The notes: generated by a model not told the origin, from the sequence alone. 64,000 nucleotides of DNA from Echinostoma caproni (GCA_900618425.1 UZAN01039730.1:1-64000); one strand, 5' to 3'; numbered from the stretch's first letter, positions 22,061 through 34,189 are shown. Program-made: numbers and translations.

Positions 22061-25000
22061 AAACCTTTCCCACAGATTATGTACATTGTAACGGTTAGCG
22101 TATATGAATTTTTAACTGAAATGTGAGTCCCAGTGCTTGCGAAATTTATGCACAATACAATGCAATGCTGTGAATGAGAACCATTGTAATTGGCAGTTCT
22201 GTATGTACAAACAATCTGTCGGTACTCTCTAGCTGTAGCTATACGTATCTCTCCGAAGTCTGTTTCTTTATGCCCGTAGACCGCATATATCGACCAAGCC
22301 CAGGGCAGGAACTTACAATAATCCATATGGTACACAAAAGATGGGAGATCATAACGTCAGTGACCGGAGCTGTCACCGTTTTCTGTTTCATTGGAATGGG
22401 TACATGAAGTATTACCGAGAGTAACAACAAATACTTTCATACAACAAATTGATTTTATGCATCCCATTAGTTATGAAACTTAAAACAATTGGATTTATCA
22501 GTTTCGATTCAACCTGAATTCCAACAGTGAGATTATATTATCGTTAAGAAGAAGAAGGTGCCTTTGCCTTGAACATGTGCATCGTCTTTTCGATAAAATG
22601 ATCCTCCGCAATACCATGCAACTTCAACGTTGATTCGTTCTCCTGCACCGATTTGTCAGGAGCAGAAAGACAATGGAACCACAAAAAATAATAATGTTGT
22701 CGAGATAATCGATTTCACCTGAACGTCACATCAAAGAAAACATCGTCTCATGCTACTGTGTCAACGGTTATAACATTCGTTGATTTCACATGAATCGGGT
22801 TGCGAGAATCTCCACTGATTGGACCGGTAAAAAACAATAAAGTATGAAACTGATAAATTTCCAATCGGTTTGTCATATTCGCTTCAAGTATGCCGTGAAG
22901 CCAAGTGTAGAAAATTGTTAATTAACGCCCTGAACACCAATCAATTGTCCGTGGCACATCCTCCTCCGATCCCCTTCAAAACCCGATTCAAGAAATTTGA
23001 TTGATGGTGTAACATAACGGGAGCTGCCTTATTCTGCATAAGATATCATGTCTGGGTTTTGACGAACGAGTTTTTTCCAACCTGTCGAAACCATTTTGGA
23101 TTATGATGCTTAGCCTGGTTTCTGACTGGAAGCTGTACGTTACAACTGGAATAATGAATCGGACTGCCTAATGGTAGGAGTAAATGCACAAAACTGACCG
23201 AATCTGATAAATCAATTTACATCAAAATATCATCGAGGATCTTTAGCCTGATCGAAATAAAGGCTTCTAATTCTTCGCTTCGAGTTGAACTAGGTCACGT
23301 TTTAAGGTAATGTGATTCGCGTGAATTTCGTTGGAATCCATCATACTGATGTTATTTGGATGCATTTGATTGAATGTTCAAACTGTGTCTAACCGACACG
23401 CAAAACAATGTCGACTTACTGTTCATACACGTATGATTTTGAAGATAACCGTTCTTCGAACCTCAATATAAACTGACGTCGAATGACCCACGGAAAACAT
23501 TCTTGCAATGATCATGAAAATCAACGTGGTGTTTGACTTTTTTGATTGTCTCAAGGGTAGATTTCAAATTCAGTTAAAGTCTTGAGTGTAACAACTCCTG
23601 ATTGTTTCTTACAACTGCGGATACGAACGAAGAATTTTGTATATTTAATCAGTTTGAACAGTTGCGAAATTGCTTCAATTTTAGTTTATACTTTCCATAA
23701 GCTTGTTACTTTCCTTTTACAAATGTAGGCTGGTTCTGGATGTAAACGTATGTCAGAATCACAGCACAACACATATTTTGCCACAGCTTTTTTTCTCATC
23801 TTTGTAATAACCGTAAAAACATGACGTTTTGTAAAACAAGAAACCCAATTCATCATTGATTCAAAAACCGAAAATTTTTGCAAAAATTAACGTCGGGCTG
23901 AAGGTTACATTAATATCGGAAAGCTAATCGGAACCTAGGAATAATGCTAAACATATCTGCTCCTGTACCTGAGCACTCGTCTTCAAACTCCGGAAAGTTG
24001 AACCCCGTTTCCCGCCAAACTTAAAACTCTTTTCCTAGTAATATATTCTAAAGTCCCCACATTTTACTGTAATCTTTGAAATACATTACGCAGTGAAAGT
24101 GTGATTAATGTTTTGATAGGAGTGTGTGTATGGAATTATATCAGTGAGCAGTATCAGTTTTTGTGATATACGCGAAAAAAGCGTTCGATATTGAGGATGC
24201 GTGAGTGATGTGGTATGTACATACTTACTTGCACTCTTAATCACCCAGCTCCGTTGCTGCCATCCGTGTGTATACTGATGCCGCCCGAGCGGAAAACTTA
24301 AAAATAAGAACTCAATGAGGCTCAGGATGAGAAAAAGTGCATCAGAATTTTAAAGCCCGTTTGCGGTGACAATGAGCATCGGAAGAATGAATGAGGATAC
24401 ATATTTTACTCACCAGAAATAGTTTAATCGGGACAGGATGCCATATGTCGTCTGAAGACAGCTCATAGACGAAATCGTGACTTTGTGCCAACAGAAACCA
24501 CTGTTGATAGATACTTCCATAAGCCTAAATGTTACCAGCTTCAGGGGATGTGGATTGCGCTCAACGCATTGCACCCGGTCCTGTTCTTATTTGATTCTTC
24601 TCCATAAATATTACCGAGCTTTTGATACCCAATGGAAGATAATGCATATTTTTTGAAAACACAAAAGCTGTATCGAAGAACGGATTGGAACTAAACTATA
24701 AAAGTCGTTAGTTCTTACTGATACTCATTGAATGTGATCAAACCAGAGCGTGATCAATTTCGGTGAATAAAAACTGATTATGCACGTGCGATTTGATCCA
24801 CCAGTAGCGGGCAAGAAATCGTCACATTCTGAGCACAACTTTGTTTATGCCAACTCATTTGGGTAAATGCATTTATTAATAGAAAGTTAATTCTTTGTTT
24901 TCTTTTGAAGGGATAGGTCCGTTGATTTCAATGGATTAATTATTGATGGTTACATTGTGTAGTGTAAGCGTGTGGCACACTGCTGTGCACTAGCACCGGA

Positions 25001-25630
25001 CATTTCAGATGGTTCAAGTGTCGGAATATCTTCGCCTCTTGAAAGGAGTTAGAAAACCCATCTATTCTGTAGGTAGCTACACGTCGCTGATAGGCCTGGA
25101 TGAAATAAATTGCAGTGACTCCGATGTCTTCCAGGTTTAAATAACACGTTGACTTTCCCGGAGGATCACAGTTTGGTCAAAACGATCATTAAATTTTCAT
25201 TCATTTTTATTCATTTCAGTAAGCTCAAAAACACCTGGTAAAAATTGCCCGAATAACATCATCATTACACGTTGTAGGAAGAACACAGTCGAGAACAGGT
25301 TCGTTTGCAGGGATTCCTCCATAGGCTGTTAAATCAAAATCTATATCCAGATGTTCAGTATGGGGGAGATATCAAGACAAATAGAGAGGCAAAATAATCA
25401 ACATTAGAGTTCCGTGGTCGGATGTTACTCGCGTATTGGTCAGTACACAAAGGCAATCATTCGGGGCAATGTGTGATGGTGGGAGGATGAATGTATCGTG
25501 TGTGGGCCATGGGAGGTCAAGGTTTACCCAGATGGATTCCACAGTTGCAAAAATATGATTTTCAATCCCCTTAGGATAGAGAACTGCAATTCAAACAGAG
25601 GGGTTGAAAAGTCTAGGCTACATTCATCAC
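22060..25630. other. Non-coding stretch, nothing recognised
   Basis: About 3.5 kb after the LINE without a recognised gene. The ORFs at 22,024-22,430 (both strands) and 23,686-23,883 lack motifs or splice context. A weak tRNA-like segment is noted near 24,950-25,020. The HHR-like string near 24,278 was examined and rejected. Confidence 0.5.
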
Positions 25631-25639
25631 CTGGTTTTA

Positions 25640-26525
25640 TTACAACGTTTGTGATAGTGTCAAACTTTCGACAGTCGTGATCCCTACCTTATTCAACCAG
25701 ACCACGTGATGCTCACGCATTCGCTCCGCTAAACATCTGATCGTGCGGCCACTATACTTTGTCCCACAGGTACAGATCACCAAGTGAAAACAGTAAGAGA
25801 CTATTGTCAGCAATTTACTTTTGAGTTGAAAATGGCCTGAAGATAAACACAATGCAAAGTTTTGCCACATAAAAGCTTTTTCAACAACTGTACTTAGTTT
25901 ACATGTCACTGTCTTGGCAGTTGTAGCACCGTTGAACGTTACCGATATGTAAACCGGTTACTTCTCAGCAGTAGTGATCTTATGTGGCAACCGGTGACGT
26001 TTCAAATGTTGTCCTCAAATGGTTCTGGGCATGTGCTTTTAAGCAGAAACTCTCTACCAAACGTCAGTTTACTCCTAATTGCATCATCTATACATAATGT
26101 CCGAGTCCTAGCACCAAGGCATTGAGCAAGATTTCTTTTCCCTTATAACTGCACATACCTTGTCAATGGTTATTATGACCATTCTACAATGGCTTCCTGT
26201 GGATGGTAAGCTGAATTTTTCTCTCTAAGCGACCTAATAGCGCATCCAGAAATGCTATCTGATCATCTTCTCCGGTTTCTAGAGTGAACTTTGTGTTTGG
26301 AGGTACTGAGTTAAGTACTTGCATGAGTCTGGACGGATTCAAGCTGTTTCTGATGAAATACAAAACATCAACATATCGCTTGCATAATGCGAAACGATTG
26401 ATCGTTCGCTTGAGGATGTTATTCTCCAGCTTATTCATGAAGATAGTGATGATGACCGAGTATCATCGTCACCAAATCATCGCCCAGGGGAACAGCTGTT
26501 CGAATCCGACCACCATCGCCTAGTT
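25640..26525 (-). mobile_element. Penelope-like element: reverse transcriptase C-terminal half and GIY-YIG endonuclease
   Basis: Reading leftward on the minus strand: a partial GxxMGSPLG-like box (about 26,510), NKLENNILKRTINRFALCKR then YVDVLYFIRNSL (catalytic box, normally YxDD, here YVDV), and FLDALLGRLERK then HRKPL. Next come KRNLAQCLGARTRTLCIDDA near 26,130 and finally the GIY-YIG region CTCGTKYSGRTIRCLAERMR then EHHVVWL (about 25,690-25,780). The loss of the second catalytic aspartate and several frameshifts make it inactive. It is continuous in order with the fragment at 27,205-27,560. Confidence 0.85.
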
Positions 26526-26749
26526 TTCCCCATTCGTTATTGTGTGGCAGCCCTTTAGCCGGTTCCCCCTCCTGAAATCGCATCACTAGCAAATCTATGA
26601 GAGGAAGTCACTCTATTTTTGTGTTCACCTCTAAAAGACTAGTTCTTAACCTCAAGTAACTATTGAGTTTATAAGCAATGAGAATATTTGTGATGACTGA
26701 TAAAGAGCACTAAACAGCTCTTTCGTCGTGTTTGAGGCAGTTCATTAGT

Positions 26750-26835
26750 GCGTACTTTTTGTGTCCCAGTCGGGACTAGAACTGCATACATTCAAATCGA
26801 GAGATATAACGTTTACCTTAAGCGACACACTCGAC
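26750..26835 (-). repeat. Weak tRNA-like segment
   Basis: On the minus strand, GCTTAAGGTAAACGTTATAT resembles an A-box region and GCAGTTCTAGTCCCGACTGG a B-box region at near-normal spacing. It is likely part of a tRNA-derived repeat. Confidence 0.35.
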
Positions 26836-26884
26836 GGTCATCTCTTTGTGCGAATAGTTTAAGCAATTAGTAGTAGTAAATTTG

Positions 26885-27012
26885 GAATAATCCATTCAGT
26901 GGTTTACAAGTAGCAGACACTGTTTGTGGTTCAAATTCTGAGAGGGACACAAAACGCATGCACTGCTGACGAGTCTCAAGCAGGACGAAACCGCTGTTCA
27001 GTGCCCTGTGTC
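26885..27012 (+). repeat. Hammerhead-bearing SINE-like retroposon (Sm-alpha-like), tRNA-like promoter plus ribozyme
   Basis: A tRNA-like promoter (TTCAGTGGTTTACAAGTAGC as A-box region, GTGGTTCAAATTCTGAG as B box) is followed within about 25 bases by a type I hammerhead ribozyme. This order is that of the Schistosoma Sm-alpha family (established knowledge). The 3' end of the element was not delimited. It lies inside the break of a minus-strand Penelope-like element, in the opposite orientation. Confidence 0.65.
26946..27012 (+). ncRNA. Type I hammerhead ribozyme
   Basis: All core elements are present. Inner stem I pairs GCACTG (26,960-26,965) with CAGTGC (26,999-27,004). An outer stem I helix pairs GACAC (26,946-26,950) with GTGTC (27,008-27,012) around an asymmetric internal loop. 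CUGACGA is at 26,966-26,972; stem II GTCT/GGAC with loop CAAGCA is at 26,973-26,986; GAAA is at 26,987-26,990. A minimal stem III (A15.1-U16.1 and C-G, loop CGCU) ends in GUU, giving cleavage predicted after 26,998. Short stem III is typical of animal retroelement hammerheads. Activity is predicted only. Confidence 0.8.
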
Positions 27013-27204
27013 GATCACCACAAACATCTCCATTGTTTATGATCGCAATCAGATAAAGATCTCCCAACGATTGAAACCCTAACCCAAGAACATCAACATT
27101 GTCTTGTGCGTGTGAACTATGGAGTGGATTATTCCAAACTTGCTAATATTAACTAATAAATGTTTTCAATACTATCTTTGCATAAAAGGAAAATAAAGTA
27201 GAAT

Positions 27205-27560
27205 AAAAGTTACCTTCGAAAAGTGAACCGAGGGGAGATTCCATTGCTACCCCACCAATAAGGCAATATATTTCTTAGTTTACATTTGGCTGTATGTTGT
27301 GTGCGCAAAAGTGTGGCAACTGGTTGAGATCACCAACTGGTATTTCGCGTTCAAAATCATTGCTTTGTTTGAGGTCACATTTGAATTCAACAGTTTCAGC
27401 AATTGAAACTTTTGTCAAGAGAAAACTGACATCAAGGGATATCATGTTTTATCCGTTTACGTTGAACTCTTTAATTCTAGCCACAAAATGTGTTATTCGT
27501 TCAATGTGTGCTTGGCCAGTTGTGCCCTCACGGTTCTCGGAATGACATTGAGCCACGGCG
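27205..27560 (-). mobile_element. Penelope-like element: reverse transcriptase palm segment
   Basis: Single-frame minus-strand translation with two stops gives HFVARIKEFNVNG, then MISLDVSFLLTKVSIAETVE (motif A with its catalytic aspartate; family form SLDVxSLFTNVP). It ends in GGVAMESPLGSLFEG at about 27,215-27,255 (family form DGVAMGSPLGPxLA). Order and strand fit the 5' part of the fragment at 25,640-26,525. Confidence 0.82.
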
Positions 27561-30500
27561 TGAGAGAGAGAGAGAAAGAGGAGAGCTACCAATTTCCAGT
27601 TCGGTGAGGTACTGTCTTTATGCATTTTTGGGAAACAATTAGGTCATGGGATGGTTGTTTCAGTTCGTCGGATTTGTTCAAATGTGACAGAATCTATTAC
27701 ATGTCTAGTTTGCAAGCAGAAATAAAAATAGTCGTTCTTTTCAACACAATCAATTATTGAATAAACTCGCTAATGATGAGATCAGAGATATATCGTCACA
27801 CACATACACCAATTTACCTGAACCTATTTTCACGTTATTTAAAGAAGATATTCAAACAGATGTTCTCCGGTGTGACATGCTTCTGGTCTATTCTGACTTC
27901 GACTGCTCACTAAACGGGTGAAACTCTTCGATTGTCAATATTCTTTTCAATCTGCAGGTAAAGGTGCAGTCAAAACAAATCTTCAATGTCTAGGGTTTCG
28001 GTGTTATACACCTCCAAACATCTACAATTTCACAGCTTCATGCACTATAAAATATAATGCCTATGTGTACGCGAAAGTAAAAGACAATCTCTTGAACACG
28101 CAAAATACAGTGGTTTATTTGCACATTGACGCAACGCATTTGGCATTTCATTTTAATGTCCTCCATGAAACATAAGTTATCCATAGACTTTGCCTACTCA
28201 AAACGCGACCATTTGTGTAGGCATGCTGAACCAATCAACTTAGTCTGCGGGGTGTGTCAAGATGAGGAAAATGAATGAAGGGCATTTCATAGAGAACGAC
28301 CAATAACAATTTACTCACTATGGATTTACTCCTTGTGGTCTGATGTTCTGAGAAAGAATAAAAAAGTCGTCACATTCCTTCACACGACCGTTTCTGCACG
28401 TTCCAATTGCATGTAAATAACTCAACTGGCCGAAGAGCACTTGTCATCAATTGCACCGATTTCTTGTGTCACTTTGTACGTTCTTTGTGGTTACTGCAAT
28501 ACGCGTCAAAGGTCTACCTCATATGGTAGAAAGATAAACTTTTACGTGACGCAGTGTTCGTTTTATCTTAGCTATTTCACCCTCACTGACGTGCCAGTGG
28601 TATATAGTTCACATTGAAGACGGTTAAAAGAATGACTTTCCCATTATGAATGCTAAATTCTCAACTTTGTTTACTAGTAGGTCGTAACATCAATGGTGTT
28701 CCAAAATTGAAGCTTGACTCCTGAAGCTTACAACAATCCGATAGCAAGGATGTATGGACCACAAACAACCACTGGTGAACAGATGAAAGATCCACGATGT
28801 TTCAGCACTCTCATGGTGCACAAAAGAAAGGTATCATACATTACATTTACAATTCACGAGGCGCTACACATTTGTTTTTCATTTCAGGTCTAACTAAGCA
28901 GATATGCTAGGAAAGAAACACACTGTGCGTATTTGCCCAACCGTTCACCCCCAAAACCCCATGCTTAACATTTTTCAAACTGAAATGAGAAAGAAAGAAA
29001 TAACAGCGCTGATGATTTTCACTGATGCAATAAAAGGGATTATTTAAATTGGCAGGAAGCTTACAACACTGACATACATGCGACCCAGCAAATTTTCAGT
29101 TTATTTTGTTCTCGTAAACCCAATTTCTATCTGGTTGGCTCGTAAGAGTACGCTCCAAACTGTTGTTGCAAAACGATGCGCTGCACATTTGTTTTCGATT
29201 ATCTGGCAGTCCAGGTTGAATAACTCGAAAAATGAGTATGTACAATAGGACCCTACAAAACAGTTTTCCATAGAAAAGTTATCAATAGTATCTCCTGTAT
29301 TTAATACCATTGACATTTCGATCTTGACAGAAAGGTGTTTTTATTTCGAAATGACATAATGAGGCCAATAAATATTTTGCTAAATTTATTTTAAACTGGT
29401 ACAATCACTTGCGTTGTAAATACACCACGGCAAAGTGCAAGAGCGTTTTGAGTAGATCATGAGTCACTGGATTAAAGTATGTCGACCATACACAATGGGG
29501 GCGGAGGATACAAGGTGCGTCATTTGCCATCAGAAAGTTGCAGTGAACGAAACCAATGAGGATATCTTGATGCCAACAGCCGGTTCTCATCTTCATTCTT
29601 TCTCGCGACGGTATAGTTTCTCGGTAGTAAACGGATTGGGTTGGTTAACCCTGAATGACTAATTCAGACGGAAAAGTTTATAAACCTGGGAACTCTAAAA
29701 AACGTAGACCAAACCATTAGAAAACCGGAGTATATTTTTCATGACACATGGCTAGGTTAATTTAAGATAACAAGCCGGTCCTACTTTGTAACAATACACA
29801 TTAATTTGAGCTTTATGTACTTCCCTATTCTACGCCCCATGTCCAGGTTAACGCTTAACATAACTTGACTAAGACACATCGTGACCACTGTGGTTCTGCC
29901 CTTCTAATGTCCAACAAACTGCGGTGCATATTGAAATGAGTACGCGCCACGTTGTTCATCTCTGCGAGTTATTATGATTGATATCTCATAGTTCACTCTG
30001 CTGTTTATCACGAGGCATGGATTCTACATCCTATTCAGCGTTTGCGACCATTTATCATTAGGCATCATGTGAACACCGCACTTCTCTTTGACTAAATATT
30101 GTCACAATTCAATTTCAGATAAAAATACAAAGTGACCCCGTAAAAAAGTGTATATTCCAAAGTGTAAGCAGATCCTGTCAGCATTTCTCTCCCAGTGGAG
30201 CACATCTATAACTCATAGATTATTTCTGTTGATGCAGGAAACAATTTACAAATGTAGAAATTTTCATCTCGCATCCTCGTACCTGGCAGGTATTTGCAAA
30301 TATTCATATGAGTGGGTTGCTTTAAAGAACCATACAACGTTGGTTAATCGAGTGTCCGTATGTTTAAAAGAATAATCAATTAAATCACCTATGCAATGAT
30401 GCAAATGATGTACAAAATGTATGGAATGAAAGCATGCAGGAATGGGTTAAGTGGAAGTTGATAGAACAGGTGCAAATCCGTAAGCGTGTCGTAATTGGGG

Positions 30501-30650
30501 TTACTATGTGAAGGGGAGAAATAATCAGTGTCTAAATCCGGTCTGTCGATTGCACGACTCCTAAAGTTTATTCACTTTCCAACTTTAATAATATTCTTGC
30601 GGGTATATGTGTGAGGGTGTTGTGAAAAAGCCGCGAATTCTGTGCCCCAG
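27560..30650. other. Non-coding stretch, nothing recognised
   Basis: Contains a short (GA)n tract near 27,563-27,585. The ORFs at 27,918-28,175 (plus), 29,101-29,316 (minus), 29,405-29,662 (both) and 30,148-30,375 (plus) show no motif or convincing splice pair. Confidence 0.5.
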
Positions 30651-30662
30651 TTTAATATCCAG

Positions 30663-30848
30663 CGTCTACTCGGTGTTGCGGTATACAGCCGTTTGTGCTT
30701 CTAAAACCTCCCAGCAGGAAGGTAGTCGCAAAACTTCCGAGTTAGCAACACACTGTCGGCCCAATGTAATAAGCACTTTAAATGTAGACAAAACAGAGGA
30801 GTTAAAACGGATCAGGCAAATCATCTGCGGGCTGCTGAACGACAAGTG
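30663..30848 (+). CDS. Putative internal exon, protein not recognised
   Basis: An acceptor-like TTTAATATCCAG precedes a 186-base open block (phase 2 in, phase 2 out, exactly 62 codons' worth) ending at the donor AAGTG|GTAATT. The peptide is polar with coding-like composition (KTSQQEGSRKTSELATHCRP, then NVDKTEELKRIRQIICGLLN). No family was recognised. Confidence 0.35.
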
Positions 30849-31939
30849 GTAATTAGCGAATTCGCTGTTGAAAATGGTTTGTTTGTGAACTCCGAAAATC
30901 TGTAGTGCAGGATATCCGACAGATTATCACGCTTAAAGTGGGTCCTCGTGCCAACTCCTTGTTATTTGGAAATCTGTCTCTAAATGACGATATCTACGTT
31001 TACGTATAACTTGTGTAAATTCTCAAATACCCTGGTTTAGGTATATGCAGCTTTTCAGAGGTAAAAAACCTTTAAAATTGCAAGGTTTTCCCAGCCTTCA
31101 CAAACCATACTTTTATCATAGGGAGATGTTTCGTTCTTGCAAATACTACATTCCAGAAAGCGAAGATTACACAATTTCTATAGCATACAGAGTTCTAAAA
31201 GCATAAAATGGTATGGCTATTGGTTCAATGCTGGGGAAATAATTGTTTCCAGCTAACCGGGAACGTGGAGCGGCAAATTACATGATCAAAATTCATAGAT
31301 TGCATGAAATACATATCCAAGATGGTATTTTGAGTGAAGGAGGCATTACGGGTTTTGTTGCTGTTTTCCATCAACGCCATATCAAGATGTACTTTTCTAG
31401 AGCATCGTTCAGAGCATAATTTATAATTTAAACCAACGACTTCCCAAAAAAATTTGAAAAAAGCCAATAGAGTTATGCAATATTTCTGCTACAGCAACAT
31501 TTTTTTCGCTTATCATCATTTAATGTATATGAATTACAAATAGATATTACAATTGTTTATGGGGTATGGTGACAAAAAGATCCAAAGAAGCGATTCATAC
31601 AACTTGTTCACACGACAGTGTAACTATTTTATCAAAAATGTTCCTCTTCATCCGAATACAGATGAATGGGAATGGTTAGCAAATGGGTGAGGATGACATG
31701 TTAATAATGTTAACGTGTGTGTGTGTTTCAGTAGGTATAACGCGAAGAGGGAACGTTGAAACACATGAGCATACGAAAACAAGCCGATTAAACAATACTG
31801 ACGTTTATGAACAACAAAAGTTGGAATTCATCATCTAAACAAACGATGTGAATTGGGGGGGAAGGGGGAATTGATGTGTGTGGATGTGGATGGTTTGAGT
31901 GAATGGGGCAGGGAGAAGAGAACGAGTCAGAATGATAAG

Positions 31940-32310
31940 GTGATGGGTGAAGGATCGGATGGGACGGTGGCCGCATTGAGTAGGCGTTTTATGAGGATCG
32001 TCACGCCATTACCTTTGTAGGGTAAACAAAGAAAGACACTTTTCCGGGCAACAGTTAGCAATGTATGTTTTTCTCCCTGATGTTTAGCATACCTGTCAAT
32101 GAACTTTGCAGGATAGCCGTTGTCTAACAGTGCTTCAAAGAGGATTGTTATGTCTTTGTCAACTTTCTCATATGTGTCAATTCGTCGTACTCGATTAAAC
32201 AACGTACGTACTAGTTTACGCTTGTAGGCTATTGAGGGCAAAACATTTAAATGCAAGTATTGCTCTGAACAAGTTTTCGTATGGTGGTTACCTCTAGTCG
32301 ATGCGGCTCC
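31940..32310 (-). mobile_element. Penelope-like element fragment: reverse transcriptase to linker
   Basis: Minus-strand translation gives YKRKLVRTLFNRVRRIDTYE, then ITILFEALLDNGYPAKFIDR and VFLCLPYKGNGVTILIKRLL. This is the conserved segment between reverse transcriptase and endonuclease (family form YKrNLVRTLFnRarrI ... NGYPxxFI ... LPYKG). Upstream text ends at the 8-N gap. Downstream similarity stops near 31,940 in a low-complexity G/T-rich stretch before the endonuclease. Confidence 0.82.
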
Positions 32311-32328
32311 TTACCGCAGCCAATCGAA

Positions 32329-32336
32329 NNNNNNNN
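32329..32336. other. Eight-base assembly gap at a junction of two Penelope-like fragments
   Basis: Eight N lie exactly between a minus-strand and a plus-strand Penelope-like fragment. Just left of it (32,298-32,327) is a small hairpin-forming sequence (TGCGG-CTCCTTA-CCGCA flanked by TCGA ... ATCGA parts). Confidence 0.95.
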
Positions 32337-32735
32337 AGGTGGTCTTCACTGGGGAGACAAATCGAGTGCCGATACCCCCGAGAAAGGATCCCATCACCAC
32401 AACCTCTGACGCAAACGTAGTTCATGAATCACCTTGTATCTGTGGATGCACATGTGTCGGTCCCATGTTGCGGTATTTGGAAACAAAAATCTCAGAGCAT
32501 ANAGCATATTTCAAAATGGCTACTAGTAAACGCAACTGGAAGCGCTGGAAGCTCTATCACCAAACACATAAAGGAAACTGACCACCGAGTGAATCCAACG
32601 AATGAATTCCGAGTTGTCTAACGCCCAAAGCAATCCTACCAAATTTCGCCTAATCCATAATAAGAACGAACATGATTTTGTGCGCTCAAAGCAAATGTTG
32701 GTCGCACTGGTTTTCACTGGATGATCTAAATGCGT
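32337..32735 (+). mobile_element. Penelope-like element fragment: GIY-YIG endonuclease, frameshifted
   Basis: Plus-strand translation gives VPIPPRKDPI, then NVVHESPCICGCTCVGPMLR and YLETKISEH (family form NVVYxFxCxCGxxYVGRTxRxLExRIxEH). A frameshift near 32,535 leads to SITKHIKETDHRVNPTNEFR. The likely C-terminal remnant near 32,660-32,710 is poorly conserved. There is an ambiguous base at 32,502. The GIY and YIG residues are altered, so the copy is inactive. Confidence 0.8.
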
Positions 32736-33374
32736 CATGAAATCTCCGGTCTTCCATTTTTGGCGATAAAGCTTTGAATGGATTTATCAAAATGGGATAA
32801 TTATTGTTTACTGATACATTATCATTTCAATCGCATTGTCCAACACACAGAGGGACAAATGGAAAGTGATATTAGCTCTCTTCAAAAACCTCTCGCTCAC
32901 ACATTATTTAGATTGTATTGACAGGGATTGTATTATTTTTAACACCGTAAACTATGCCCTGATTTCGTTAATCTGTGCGACTTGTGCAACAGCCGAACGT
33001 TGGTGAGTTTTGAGGAATATTCTGGAACAGTCAAGATGGACATATGGTAGAAGTGGAACAAAAATAACACTTTCAATGTTTCAAAAATGATTTACCCAGA
33101 CATATTTACACAAAGATAATTTCCATAATCAACTGAACTAAACGTTCCTTAACGTTCTATGCACACTCACAAATCTAACTACCACAATGCATTATTGTTT
33201 CCTGAAACGTGTTTTCCTAAAGGTTTCTACACAATGAAAACTTATGAATTCGCAAATTTTACATAAATATTCAGACGCGTTTAATTTATTGTAAATTTAG
33301 TGATCATTGTGGACGCTCCCAAAACCATAACCAACGTAGTTTAATTTACATGGTAAACTTCATCGTGTATAGGT

Positions 33375-33473
33375 TAAACGAAGCGTGAACTGAAAGGCTG
33401 GGAATCAGTGCAGAGTCGTTTCTACCTGGCTGGGTCTCATCAGTAGTGTGCAAAACCATCGACCCAACTGGGA
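33375..33473 (-). repeat. tRNA-derived SINE, copy 4, head missing
   Basis: The body blocks are present (GAACTGAAAGGCTGGGAATC, CTGGCTGGGTCTCATCAGTA, CATCGACCCAACTGGG), but similarity stops at 33,473 before the tRNA-like B box. This is a 5'-truncated copy relative to its minus-strand orientation. Confidence 0.75.
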
Positions 33474-34189
33474 ATTATTTTTTTTCCCGTGAAGGCTTGC
33501 AGTTTGCAAATATATTTTGTTTCACTCTTTGGTATCTACCTGATAACAACCAGGGTTCAAATGACGGGTTCGTTTGTGTACTAGGAACTGAATATGATAA
33601 ACCTGCAAATCACAACTCACTGGACACTGCATTGGATACCCCATAGGCAAATAAGACCTGTTTCTAGTCAATGGTTATGAACTGTTTATCGAATTATTAC
33701 CCCTTTTGCTACCACTTGTTTCATTCTTATTTAATAGTAAGACGATAAAAAGCCAACCTTTTAATTATCATATATCAATAACTATGAAGTAAAAAGTCCT
33801 TGGGAATTTGGTTGAAAACAACATTTTCAGTTTTTCAAACAATTCTATATAAAGATGTTAGCAGTGAAAATTTTGAATATGTTTGAAAATATTTTATTTA
33901 TATTTTATAGAAAAAGAATGTTATTAATTGAAATGAATTTGGCATCAGTACTCAAGCTTCAGTCAGGTCTTTCTTGTTTGTTTGAACACCGCGGATTTTA
34001 TTTGAAAAAACGGTTGACTACAATCTGATGGTCTTCATCTCTGGCGGTATTTATAAACACTGAACTGTGCAATAAGCACTCAGGAATGTCAAGGCTTTTC
34101 ATAAAGTTGATACTGCCGTATGGCGTGTCATTATTCACCAATGCTGTTATTATTAGCACCTGCATCAGAAACACGTGTACTGTCAGAAG

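Larger units (their letters stand above)
26530..27204. mobile_element. Insertion interrupting the Penelope-like element
   Basis: About 670 bases separate the two Penelope-like fragments, breaking them at the GxxMGSPLG box. The insert holds two tRNA-like segments and a hammerhead ribozyme (described separately). I did not find a clear target-site duplication, so the exact ends are approximate. Confidence 0.5.

Noticed and set aside
24277..24320. Hammerhead-like string CTGATGCCGCCCGAGCGGAAAAC
   Set aside because: CUGAUG and a CGC/GCG hairpin followed by GAAAA are present, but the CUGANGA box has a changed final base. The flanks do not form stem I, and A15.1 has no U16.1 partner.
24450..24485. 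CTGAAGA ... GACGAAATC arrangement resembling a hammerhead core
   Set aside because: The segment between the boxes cannot form stem II and there is no flanking stem I complementarity.
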